From the NCBI GenBank assembly GCA_031268125.1, contig JAIRXT010000265.1, forward strand, positions 1-12,294: a DNA stretch of 12,294 bases, read 5' to 3'. The notes beneath the pieces are model-generated. The model made no database searches. It was not told the origin of the DNA and saw only the letters and a program-made list of their open reading frames with translations. The first letter of the stretch is position 1, and each line of letters starts with the position of its first letter. A program made the position numbers and the translations under genes. The stretch is from Treponema sp. GTDB taxonomy: Bacteria; Spirochaetota; Spirochaetia; Treponematales; Breznakiellaceae. Below are positions 1 to 6,416 of the stretch, in pieces.

Positions 1-299
1 GCGTTGAGTTCTTCCCGGGCTTCCTGGTATTTCTTCTGTTTGTAGTGGATAAAGGCAATCTCGTATTCCGCCGCCAGGGTCCAGTCGCTGCTGTCCCGGT
101 TTTCGTCGTAAAGAGCCTGGTAGTAGCGCAGAGCAAGGTTGTAGCGGTTCCTGTCCGAGGCTTCCTGGGCCCGCTGGAGCAGATCTTCCGGCTGCAGCCC
201 CGCGGGAATAGTCTGCCCGTCCGTAAGGCAGGCGGACAACACGAGAAGGACCCCCGACACAAGAAAGGGGACGGTTTTTTTTGCGGTAAAAATAATCAT
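1..299 (-). CDS. TPR-like lipoprotein, N-terminal part (runs off the left edge)
   Basis: Only the first 99 codons are in the window. The product starts MIIFTAKKT, has a hydrophobic segment (about residues 11-21) and a lipobox LSAC ending at Cys23, so it is probably an exported lipoprotein anchored by lipid at the cysteine. The mature part (about residues 38-99) is helical and rich in Tyr, Gln and Glu. It contains segments such as RYNLALRYYQALY and YEIAFIHYKQKKYQEAREEL, which fit tetratricopeptide repeats of the kind seen in BamD-like and other spirochaetal periplasmic scaffold lipoproteins. The ATG at 299 is preceded by AGGA about 5 nt upstream. The gene is divergent from argJ, with 154 bp between them. 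Exact function is not recognisable from this fragment; the lipoprotein call is firm and the TPR call moderate. Confidence 0.72.
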   Translation of the reverse strand, partial: MIIFTAKKTVPFLVSGVLLVLSACLTDGQTIPAGLQPEDLLQRAQEASDRNRYNLALRYYQALYDENRDSSDWTLAAEYEIAFIHYKQKKYQEAREELN

Positions 300-363
300 A
301 AATTCCTATACCACGGAGGTATTTTGAGATCAAGACGCCTGCGGGCCCGTATCACGGACCCCT

Positions 364-369
364 ATCATA
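364..369 (-). promoter_or_regulatory. Candidate -10 box (TATGAT) for the lipoprotein gene
   Basis: On the minus strand TATGAT matches the sigma70 -10 consensus in five of six positions and would start a transcript about 60 nt before the ATG at 299. No convincing -35 box is seen at the right spacing, so this is a weak call. The surrounding intergenic stretch (300-453) also carries an 8-bp inverted repeat, GGACCCCT near 356 with AGGGGTCC at 423-430, and a short sequence shared with the 4.2 kb intergenic region. Confidence 0.3.
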
Positions 370-416
370 ACAACAACGGAATCCGCCAATGGTTCCAAGA
401 ATTCTCCGGTTTCGCC

Positions 417-422
417 TATACA
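417..422 (+). promoter_or_regulatory. Candidate -10 box (TATACA) for argJBD
   Basis: TATACA lies about 30 nt upstream of the argJ start. The best -35 match, TTCCAA at 393-398 with an 18-nt spacer, is poor. A second AT-rich stretch at 441-453 (TTAATTATACATT) directly abuts the argJ ATG and could instead serve as the -10 of a leaderless transcript. The sequence does not decide between the two. Confidence 0.28.
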
Positions 423-453
423 AGGGGTCCAATATCCTTTTTAATTATACATT

Positions 454-1680
454 ATGAGGGATCTGGATGCGGGGGTCTGCGCCCCCAGAGGATTTAGGGC
501 CGGGGGAATCTGGTGCGGCATCAAGGCGGGGTCCCGGAAGCGGGATCTGGCCTTGATCTATTCGGAAAAACCCTGCACGGCGGCGGCCGTGTTTACCACC
601 AACCGGGTGCAGGCCGCCCCGGTGCTGGTGAGCCGGGAACACCTGGAGGGGGGAATCCTCCGGGCGCTGATAGCCAACTCAGGGAACGCCAACGCCTGTA
701 CCGGGGAGCCGGGCCTGGCGGCCGCCCGCAGCATGGCGGAACTGGCCGCCGGGGAATTCGCCATCAATGCCGGGGAAGTGGCCGTGGCCTCCACCGGGGT
801 CATCGGCGTGCCCCTGCCCATCGCCGCGATTGAAAGCAGCATCAGTTCCCTTGCGGACAGCCTCCGTTCCGACGCCGCCGGCCACGAGGCGGCCCTGGAG
901 GCGATTATGACCACCGACACCCGGAAAAAGGCTGGGGCCCTGGAACTGGAAATTGGCGGCAAGGCCGTGCGGATGGGGGCTATGGTCAAGGGGTCGGGGA
1001 TGATTCATCCCAACATGGCTACCATGCTCTGTTTTATCACCACCGATGCGGCGATAAGCCGGGAATTGCTGGACCGGGCCCTGCGCCGGGCGGTGGGGCG
1101 CTCGTTTAACCGTGTTACCGTGGACGGGGATACCTCCACCAATGATATGGTCATCATCATGGCAAACGGGGAGGCGGGGAATGTCCCGCTAGACGCCGAA
1201 GGGCCCGGTTTCGATCTTTTTGCCGAAGCCCTCCAGACCCTCTGCATCAAACTGGCCCGGGCCGTAGCCGGGGACGGGGAGGGGGCCACCCGGCTCGTAA
1301 CCGTAAGCCTGAAAGGGGCCGCCACGGAGGAAGCAGCGGAGACCCTGGCCAGGGCCGTGGCTTCTTCCAGCCTGGTAAAGGCCGCCTGTTTTGGGGCGGA
1401 CGCCAACTGGGGCCGGGTCCTCTGCGCCCTGGGCTATGCGGGGGCGGATTTTGACCCCGGCAAGACCGATGTATATTTTTCCGGCCCCGCCGGGGAGGTT
1501 CTGGTCTGCAAGGCCGGAGCGGCGGTTCCCTTTTCCGAAGAGGACGCCAAGAGGATTCTCTTGGGGGATGAGATTGAAATCCGTATCGAACTGACCGGAG
1601 GAGGCTCCGGGGCGGCGACGGCCTGGGGCTGCGATCTCAGTTACGATTACGTGAAGATCAACGGGGATTACCGTTCATAA
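454..1680 (+). CDS. argJ: Glutamate N-acetyltransferase / ornithine acetyltransferase ArgJ
   Basis: ArgJ moves the acetyl group from N-acetylornithine to glutamate, regenerating N-acetylglutamate in the cyclic arginine pathway; some members also use acetyl-CoA. The 408-residue length is normal. The start DAGVCAPRGF matches the family N-terminus. The ASTGVIG segment (112-117) supplies the Thr-Gly oxyanion hole. KGSGMIHPNMATML (179-192) holds the self-cleavage site between Ala189 and Thr190, where Thr190 becomes the N-terminal nucleophile of the beta chain. The end DYVKINGDYRS is the family signature, with Gly where Ala is usual. The ATG at 454 is supported by homology but has no clear Shine-Dalgarno sequence. 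It is the first gene of argJ-argB-argD, with argB starting 14 nt after its stop. Whether it is bifunctional cannot be told from sequence; argC, needed for the pathway, is not in the window. Confidence 0.96.
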   Translation: MRDLDAGVCAPRGFRAGGIWCGIKAGSRKRDLALIYSEKPCTAAAVFTTNRVQAAPVLVSREHLEGGILRALIANSGNANACTGEPGLAAARSMAELAAGEFAINAGEVAVASTGVIGVPLPIAAIESSISSLADSLRSDAAGHEAALEAIMTTDTRKKAGALELEIGGKAVRMGAMVKGSGMIHPNMATMLCFITTDAAISRELLDRALRRAVGRSFNRVTVDGDTSTNDMVIIMANGEAGNVPLDAEGPGFDLFAEALQTLCIKLARAVAGDGEGATRLVTVSLKGAATEEAAETLARAVASSSLVKAACFGADANWGRVLCALGYAGADFDPGKTDVYFSGPAGEVLVCKAGAAVPFSEEDAKRILLGDEIEIRIELTGGGSGAATAWGCDLSYDYVKINGDYRS

Positions 1681-1694
1681 GTGTGGAGGCGGCC

Positions 1695-2555
1695 ATGAGC
1701 AGCATTGGGGAAGTACTTGTCCACGCCCTGCCCTATATCCGGCAGCACCGGGGCAGGACCATCGTGGTAAAATACGGCGGCAACGCGATGATCAACGAGG
1801 TTCTCAAGGCCCAGGTGATTCAGGACATTGTACTGATGAACTACGTGGGAATCCGGGTGATTCTGGTTCACGGTGGGGGGCCGGAGATTGACGCCCAGCT
1901 CAGGCGGCTGGGGAAGGAAAGCCGTTTTGTCCGGGGCCTCCGCTACACCGACAGGGAGACTATGGAAGTGGTTCAGATGGTCCTCTGCGGCAAGCTGAAC
2001 AAGGACATTACCGCCCTCATCGGCAGCGCCGGGGGGAGGGCCGTGGGACTCTGCGGCATTGACGGGGCCACCCTCAAGGCCCGCCGCGCCGGGACTGCGG
2101 AAGGGGAGGACCTGGGCCTGGTGGGGGAGATTGAGGAGGTGGATACCGCCCTGCTCAACACCCTGCTGGATAACGGGATCATCCCGGTCCTCTCGTCCGT
2201 GGCCTTCGGCCTGGGGGAAGAGGGGGCCCTTAACGTGAACGCCGATACCGCCGCCGCTACCGTAGCCGCCGCCGTGAAGGCGGAAAAACTCCTCCTGATG
2301 ACCGATGTACAGGGGATTCTGCGGGATACGGCGGACCCCGGTTCCCTTATCCGTACCGTTACTCTGGCGGAACTGGAGGCCCTGAAGCGCGAAGGAGTGG
2401 TAAGCAAGGGGATGATCCCCAAGGTGGACTGCTGCGCCATTGCCCTGTCTGGCGGGGTGGAGCGGGCCCATATCATCGACGGCAGGGAGCCCCATTCCCT
2501 TATCGTGGAACTTTTTACCGATGAAGGGGTGGGAACTATGGTAAGCGCCCGGTAG
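1695..2555 (+). CDS. argB: Acetylglutamate kinase ArgB, probably the arginine-inhibited type
   Basis: ArgB phosphorylates N-acetylglutamate with ATP, the second step of arginine synthesis. The product has 286 residues and the amino-acid-kinase fold: VVKYGGN (24-30, Lys26 in the ATP phosphate site), LVHGGGP (57-63), RFVRGLRYTD (77-86, substrate site), LNVNADTAA (179-187), LLLMTDVQGIL (199-209) and KGMIPKV (228-234). The N-terminal helix (VLVHALPYIRQH) resembles that of hexameric, arginine-inhibited kinases such as the Thermotoga enzyme, so feedback inhibition by arginine is likely; this is inferred by family resemblance. The ATG at 1695 is chosen because GGAGG (1685-1689) sits 5 nt upstream. 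An in-frame GTG at 1683 lies before that site and is less likely. The 14-nt gap after argJ suggests translational coupling. Confidence 0.96.
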   Translation: MSSIGEVLVHALPYIRQHRGRTIVVKYGGNAMINEVLKAQVIQDIVLMNYVGIRVILVHGGGPEIDAQLRRLGKESRFVRGLRYTDRETMEVVQMVLCGKLNKDITALIGSAGGRAVGLCGIDGATLKARRAGTAEGEDLGLVGEIEEVDTALLNTLLDNGIIPVLSSVAFGLGEEGALNVNADTAAATVAAAVKAEKLLLMTDVQGILRDTADPGSLIRTVTLAELEALKREGVVSKGMIPKVDCCAIALSGGVERAHIIDGREPHSLIVELFTDEGVGTMVSAR

Positions 2556-2563
2556 ACGGTTTT

Positions 2564-2591
2564 TTGAACGGCGCCGCGGAAGCCTTATGCC
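2564..2591 (+). promoter_or_regulatory. Possible internal promoter before argD
   Basis: In the 59-nt argB-argD gap, TTGAAC (2564-2569) followed after 16 nt by TATGCC (2586-2591) is a moderate sigma70-like match. An additional TATACT lies at 2593-2598. No terminator separates the genes, so read-through from argB is expected, and any internal start would only add to argD expression. Confidence 0.25.
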
Positions 2592-2614
2592 TTATACTTT
2601 AATTGGAGAAAGAG

Positions 2615-3805
2615 ATGACCGACGTTTTTATGAATACCTACCACCGGCTGCCGGTAACCTTTTCCAGGGGGGAAGGGGCCTGGCTGTTCGATACCGGGGG
2701 GAAAAAGTACCTGGATTTTAGCTCCGGCATTGCGGTGAACTGTCTGGGCCACGCGTATCCGCCCCTGGTTAAGGCCATTGCGGAACAGGCGGCCAGGCTG
2801 AACCACGTATGCAACTACTACCAGAGCAACACAACCGCGGCCTTTGCGGAAAAGCTGACAGCCGCCTGCGCCCCCGTGGGGATGAAGCGGGTGTTCCTGG
2901 CCAATTCCGGGGCGGAGGCCAACGAGGGGGCCTTCAAGATAGCCCGTAAGTACTCCCTGGTTAGGCACGGCCCCAACCGCCACCGGATCGTAACCCTGAA
3001 AGGGGGCTTCCACGGCCGGACCGTTACCACTCTGGCCGCCACGGGGCAGGACGTGTTCCATAAGGACTTCGGTCCCTTTACCGAAGGTTTTGCCTACGTC
3101 CCCGCCGGGGACATCGAGGCCCTGGACCGGGCTCTGGACGCGGATACCGTGGCGGGTTTCCTGGTGGAGGCCGTCCAGGGGGAAAGCGGTATCCGGCCCC
3201 AGGAAAGCGCGTACATCAGGCGGGCCGCCGAACTCTGTGCCGAGCGGGACATCCTTTTAATTTTTGACGAGGTTCAGTGCGGGGTGGGCCGGACCGGCAG
3301 CTTCCTGGCCTGCGAAGCTTACGGCGTCAAGCCCGACATCGTTACCCTGGCCAAGGGCTTGGCGGGGGGCATCCCCGTGGGGGCGGCGCTGGCCGGGGAA
3401 AAGGCTGCGGATATTCTGCAGATAAGCGACCACGGTTCCACCTTTGGGGGGAACCCCGTTGCCGCCGCCGCGGGCCTGGTGGTACTGGAAACCGTAAACT
3501 GCCCCTCCTTCCTGGCGGAAATCACCCGGAAAGGGGAAAAACTGCAGTCCGTCGTCCGGGGCTGGGGACATCCCAAGGTGCGGGAACTGCGGGGCCGGGG
3601 CCTCATGATCGGCATAGACATAGAAGATGAAGCCTGGCCCATCCTGGAACGGGGCGTGGCCGCCGCCGGGACCCCACCCGCGGCGAACCCCGGTCTTTTG
3701 ATACTCAGCGCCGGGCAGAAGACCCTGCGCCTCCTCCCCCCCTACATCATCGCCGACACGGAGATCGAAGAGGGGCTGGAACTATTACGGGGGCTTTTAA
3801 GTTGA
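2615..3805 (+). CDS. argD: Acetylornithine aminotransferase ArgD
   Basis: ArgD is a PLP enzyme that transfers an amino group from glutamate to N-acetylglutamate semialdehyde, giving N-acetylornithine. Relatives also act on succinyl-diaminopimelate, so a second role in lysine synthesis is possible. The product has 396 residues, typical of class III aminotransferases. Visible motifs are NSGAEANE (97-104, cofactor phosphate), GGFHGRT (130-136), IFDEVQCGVGRTG (216-228, with Asp218 facing the pyridine nitrogen), TLAKGLAGG (244-252, with the Schiff-base Lys247) and GSTFGGNP (274-281). The ATG at 2615 has GGAG 6 nt upstream; an in-frame TTG at 2603 would overlap that site and is rejected. It lies 59 nt after argB, and its TGA overlaps the TTG start of the next gene. 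Confidence 0.95.
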   Translation: MTDVFMNTYHRLPVTFSRGEGAWLFDTGGKKYLDFSSGIAVNCLGHAYPPLVKAIAEQAARLNHVCNYYQSNTTAAFAEKLTAACAPVGMKRVFLANSGAEANEGAFKIARKYSLVRHGPNRHRIVTLKGGFHGRTVTTLAATGQDVFHKDFGPFTEGFAYVPAGDIEALDRALDADTVAGFLVEAVQGESGIRPQESAYIRRAAELCAERDILLIFDEVQCGVGRTGSFLACEAYGVKPDIVTLAKGLAGGIPVGAALAGEKAADILQISDHGSTFGGNPVAAAAGLVVLETVNCPSFLAEITRKGEKLQSVVRGWGHPKVRELRGRGLMIGIDIEDEAWPILERGVAAAGTPPAANPGLLILSAGQKTLRLLPPYIIADTEIEEGLELLRGLLS

Positions 3806-4152
3806 AAACAATCATACATATCGATAACAGTGATTTTTTCCGCAAGGTAATGAAAAACTTCCTCACCGGCGAGGGCTTTGAGGTTGAAGGCTTCGACAAT
3901 GCGGAGGACGCCGCTATGGCCGTCTCCGGGGGCCGGGCTTCCATGATGATCTGCGGCCTTGCCTTTGCGGGTATGAAGGCGGAGGATTTTATCCGCCGGA
4001 CCCGGGAAAACTACGCCGGGCCCATCGTGGTAATCAGTTCCAGCCTGGATTCCCAAACGGCGGTCTCCCTTAAGGCCCTGGGGGTTAAGGCAGCCTTTGA
4101 CAAATCCGGGCCCTGGCAGGATGCCCTGAAAACCGAACTGGCGGCCCTGTAA
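3802..4152 (+). CDS. Stand-alone receiver-like protein lacking the phospho-acceptor Asp
   Basis: This 116-residue protein has the length and pattern of a single CheY-like receiver domain: strand 1 KTIIHIDNSD (2-11), helix 1, strand 3 SMMICGL (47-53), strand 4 PIVVISS (74-80) and strand 5 AAFDKSG (97-103). Asp8-Asn9 sits where the acidic Mg-binding pair is expected, Ser79 at the Thr/Ser switch position, and Lys101 at the conserved lysine. The expected phospho-acceptor Asp is replaced by Gly52 in ICGLAFAGM. It is therefore a degenerate (pseudo-)receiver, probably not controlled by ordinary Asp phosphorylation. There is no output domain and no kinase gene nearby. The TTG start overlaps the argD stop in TTGA, implying translational coupling to the arg operon; GGGGG about 9 nt upstream is only a weak ribosome site. 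Target and role are unknown. Confidence 0.8.
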   Translation: MKTIIHIDNSDFFRKVMKNFLTGEGFEVEGFDNAEDAAMAVSGGRASMMICGLAFAGMKAEDFIRRTRENYAGPIVVISSSLDSQTAVSLKALGVKAAFDKSGPWQDALKTELAAL

Positions 4153-4161
4153 AGGCCCGTA

Positions 4162-4270
4162 AAGGGGGGGCCCGCTACCACGGACAATGGGTCAAGGCGG
4201 CGCTAGCCGCCGCCTTGACCTTCCCGCAGCCGCTGCCCTGCGGGCGGCGCTCCTTCTTTGGCCCCCCCTT
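4162..4270. repeat. Nested inverted-repeat element in the convergent intergenic region
   Basis: Between the receiver-like gene and ftsH, whose 3' ends face each other, lies a compact structured stretch. An outer perfect 11-bp inverted repeat (AAGGGGGGGCC at 4162-4172, GGCCCCCCCTT at 4260-4270) encloses two inner hairpins. The first, 4190-4220, has perfect 13-bp arms (GGTCAAGGCGGCG) and a 5-nt loop. The second, 4223-4244, has 7-bp arms (CCCGCAG/CTGCGGG) and an 8-nt loop. Neither inner hairpin is followed by a T-run on either strand, so a standard intrinsic terminator is not evident, though a role at the shared 3' end is plausible. A dispersed intergenic repeat is the other likely identity. Confidence 0.6.
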
Positions 4271-4330
4271 GGCTCCAGCCCTGCGGTCTTCCGCCAACCC
4301 CCCGGACTCCGGTTCTTCGCTAACGGGTTG

Positions 4331-6232
4331 CTAGGCCAGCCTCTCCATAAACTGGGTCCCGGTGATGCTTTCCCGGGCATAGAGGTACTCCGCCAGGGAG
4401 GCCAGTTTTTCCCGGTTCACCCGGAGCAGTTCGGCGGCCTTGGCGTGGCACTCGTTGATGATCCGGGAAATTTCCTGGTCCACCCCGGCGTTTGACGCGT
4501 CGGAGGCGGTGAACACGCTGCGGCCGTCCAGGTACTGGCTGCTCAGGCTTTCCAGCCCCATCATGCCGAATTTTTCGCTCATCCCGTACTGGGTTACCAT
4601 GTTCCGGGCAAGTTTGGTGGCCCGCTCGATGTCGTTGGACGCTCCGGTGCTGGCCTCGCCGAATTCCAGTTCCTCCGCAGCCCGGCCCCCCAAAAGGGTG
4701 CAAATCTGGGCCAGGAGCTCGGACCGGGTCATCAGGTAATGTTCCTCCTCCGGGGCCTGCATGGTGTAGCCCAGGGAACCCGTGGTCCGGGGAATAATCG
4801 TGATCTTCTGTACCGGCTGGGTGTGCTTTTGTAAAACCGACACCAGCGCGTGCCCGATCTCGTGAAAGGCGACCATCCGCTTTTCCCGGGGGTTAAGGAC
4901 CCGGTCCTTCTTTTCTTTTCCGGCAACCACGGTTTCTACCGCCTCCATGAGATCTTCCTGGAGTACCTGGGAACGGCCCAGACGTACCGCCCGCAGGGCC
5001 GCCTCGTTGATCATGTTCGCCAGGTCCGCGCCGGTGGCGCCGCTGGTGGATCGGCTTATCTCGTTAAGGTCCGCATCGGCTCCCAGGGGGATTTTTTTGG
5101 CATGGACCGCCAGGATAGCCTCCCGGCCCGGCAGGTCCGGCCGCTCCACGATCACCCGCCGGTCAAAGCGGCCGGGCCGCAGCAGGGCCTTGTCCAGAAT
5201 TTCCGGCCGGTTGGTGGCCGCCAGGATCAGGATGCCCTTGGAGGAATCAAAGCCGTCCATCTCCGAAAGAAGCTGGTTCAGGGTCTGTTCCCGCTCGTCA
5301 TTGGCCCCCATCTGGTTGTCCCGGCTCTTGCCGATGGCGTCTATTTCATCGATAAAAATGATGCAGGGGGCATGTTTCCCGGCCTCCGCAAAGAGGTCCC
5401 GGACCCGGCTGGCCCCCAGGCCCACAAACATCTCCACGAATTCCGACCCGGAAAGGGAGAGGAAAGGAACCTTGGCTTCCCCGGCCACCGCCTTGGCCAG
5501 CAGGGTTTTCCCCGTCCCCGGCGGGCCCACCAGGAGCGCCCCCTTGGGCTGCCGGGCCCCGATCTGTTTGTATTTTTCCGGGTTATGGAGAAAATCGACC
5601 AGTTCCACCAGGCTTTCCTTGGCTTCGTCCTGGCCCGCCACATCGTCAAAGGAAACGCCGGTGTTCTTCTCCATGTCGTAGAACTTGGCCTTGGATTTTC
5701 CCATGTTCATCATGCCTCCCGGCCCTCCCATGCCGGAAAACCGGCGCATGACAAAGAAGTAGATCCCGTAAAAGATCAGCATGGGGAAGATCCAGCTTGA
5801 AATAAAATCCCGGATGGGATTGGGCTGGATAATGGGTTTGTAGAAGGCGACCGAATTTTTCAACAGCCGTTCCGTCAGCGCGGGGTCTTCCAAAAGCCCC
5901 GTGTAGTAGACCTGGCCCGTCATGGACCGCGGTTCCCCGGACCCTAACCGGAGAATCTCCCTTAACACGGCCTCGCTGGTTCCGTCTTTCAGGGTAAAGG
6001 CGATCTGCTGATCGTCGATCTGCGCCTGCCCTACGGCCCCGTTTTCCACGAGCTGGATAAACTGGCCGTACTCGACCTGCCGTTTCTGCCCGGCGGTTAA
6101 ATTACCGATGATCAGATTAAAAACGAAGGTGATCACGATACCGATGACGAGGATGCTGAGGATATTCGACTGCTGCGGCCGGCCGGGCATTTTTTGCCCT
6201 CCCGTTCCTTTCTGGTCCTGGGTAGGATTCAT
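4331..6232 (-). CDS. ftsH: ATP-dependent zinc metalloprotease FtsH
   Basis: FtsH is a membrane-anchored hexameric AAA+ protease that degrades misfolded membrane proteins and short-lived regulators. The 633-residue product is complete. A first membrane helix (about 24-43) leads to an extracytoplasmic domain (about 44-143) and a second helix (about 146-162). A Gly/Met-rich linker follows (167-178), then the AAA domain: Walker A GPPGTGKT (236-243), pore loop MFVG (268-271), Walker B IIFIDEID (291-298) and second region of homology with arginine fingers NRPEILDKALLRPGRFDR (341-358). The protease domain has the zinc motif HEIGH (457-461), with Ile where Ala is common, and a likely third zinc ligand Asp534 in SNDIERA. 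The ATG at 6232 has AAGGAG 7 nt upstream. It appears to be transcribed alone behind a consensus-like promoter and a structured leader, and it converges on the arg operon. Confidence 0.97.
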   Translation of the reverse strand: MNPTQDQKGTGGQKMPGRPQQSNILSILVIGIVITFVFNLIIGNLTAGQKRQVEYGQFIQLVENGAVGQAQIDDQQIAFTLKDGTSEAVLREILRLGSGEPRSMTGQVYYTGLLEDPALTERLLKNSVAFYKPIIQPNPIRDFISSWIFPMLIFYGIYFFVMRRFSGMGGPGGMMNMGKSKAKFYDMEKNTGVSFDDVAGQDEAKESLVELVDFLHNPEKYKQIGARQPKGALLVGPPGTGKTLLAKAVAGEAKVPFLSLSGSEFVEMFVGLGASRVRDLFAEAGKHAPCIIFIDEIDAIGKSRDNQMGANDEREQTLNQLLSEMDGFDSSKGILILAATNRPEILDKALLRPGRFDRRVIVERPDLPGREAILAVHAKKIPLGADADLNEISRSTSGATGADLANMINEAALRAVRLGRSQVLQEDLMEAVETVVAGKEKKDRVLNPREKRMVAFHEIGHALVSVLQKHTQPVQKITIIPRTTGSLGYTMQAPEEEHYLMTRSELLAQICTLLGGRAAEELEFGEASTGASNDIERATKLARNMVTQYGMSEKFGMMGLESLSSQYLDGRSVFTASDASNAGVDQEISRIINECHAKAAELLRVNREKLASLAEYLYARESITGTQFMERLA

Positions 6233-6252
6233 GGCTGGACTCCTTAACTGGT

Positions 6253-6278
6253 CCGGAAAACCCTGCGGGCTTTTCCGG
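6253..6278 (-). other. Hairpin in the ftsH leader, just before the ribosome site
   Basis: Perfect 8-bp arms CCGGAAAA and TTTTCCGG flank a 10-nt interior that itself can pair CCC with GGG, giving a stem of about 11 bp with one bulge. It ends about 7 nt from the AAGGAG ribosome site (6240-6245). The motif AACCCTGCGG is repeated at 6259-6268 and 6287-6296. The position would allow control of translation, but this is inference. Confidence 0.5.
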
Positions 6279-6306
6279 CGGGATATAACCCTGCGGATTT
6301 GTCGCC

Positions 6307-6335
6307 GGTCTTTTCGCCATACGGCCGGAAAGACC
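6307..6335 (-). other. Second inverted repeat at the predicted 5' end of the ftsH transcript
   Basis: GGTCTTT (6307-6313) pairs perfectly with AAAGACC (6329-6335), and a few further interior pairs are possible across one mismatch. It coincides with the transcription start predicted from the promoter at 6341-6369, so it would form a 5'-terminal stem on the mRNA or serve as a DNA operator. Confidence 0.4.
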
Positions 6336-6340
6336 TCTGC

Positions 6341-6369
6341 CCTATAAAGTACTTACTATTTCCTGTCAA
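6341..6369 (-). promoter_or_regulatory. Sigma70-type promoter of ftsH
   Basis: On the minus strand a perfect -35 TTGACA (6369-6364) is followed after 17 nt by TATAGG (6346-6341, four of six). Transcription would begin near 6334, giving a leader of about 100 nt that holds both inverted repeats described here. It lies downstream of the terminator-like hairpin of the preceding gene, supporting independent transcription of ftsH. Confidence 0.6.
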
Positions 6370-6396
6370 GAAAACAAGAATTGTGTTCCCCAGGGT

Positions 6397-6416
6397 AAAA
6401 AAACCCTGTTTCAGGG
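6397..6416 (-). terminator. Intrinsic terminator overlapping the stop of the beta-barrel gene
   Basis: Reading the minus strand, CCCTG-AAA-CAGGG is followed at once by seven T residues. The 5-bp stem is short but GC-rich and the T-run is good. The hairpin overlaps the TGA stop at 6413-6411. The same CAGGG can alternatively pair with downstream ACCCTG across the T-run, a weaker arrangement. Confidence 0.5.

Noticed and set aside
338..345. CCTGCGGG octamer found in several intergenic gaps (338, 4239, 6262, 12234 region)
   Set aside because: It also occurs inside genes in this GC-rich window, so by itself it is not evidence of a repeat family.
2603..2614. TTG start for argD four codons before the ATG
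   Set aside because: It would overlap the GGAG ribosome site that is well placed for the ATG at 2615.
4187..4495. Plus-strand frame of 102 codons starting in the convergent intergenic region
   Set aside because: It runs through the nested inverted repeats and then antisense through the ftsH 3' end; no coding signal.
4850..5800. Open frame of 316 codons antisense to ftsH
   Set aside because: It overlaps the well-conserved AAA and protease-linker regions of ftsH and its translation shows no recognisable domain.
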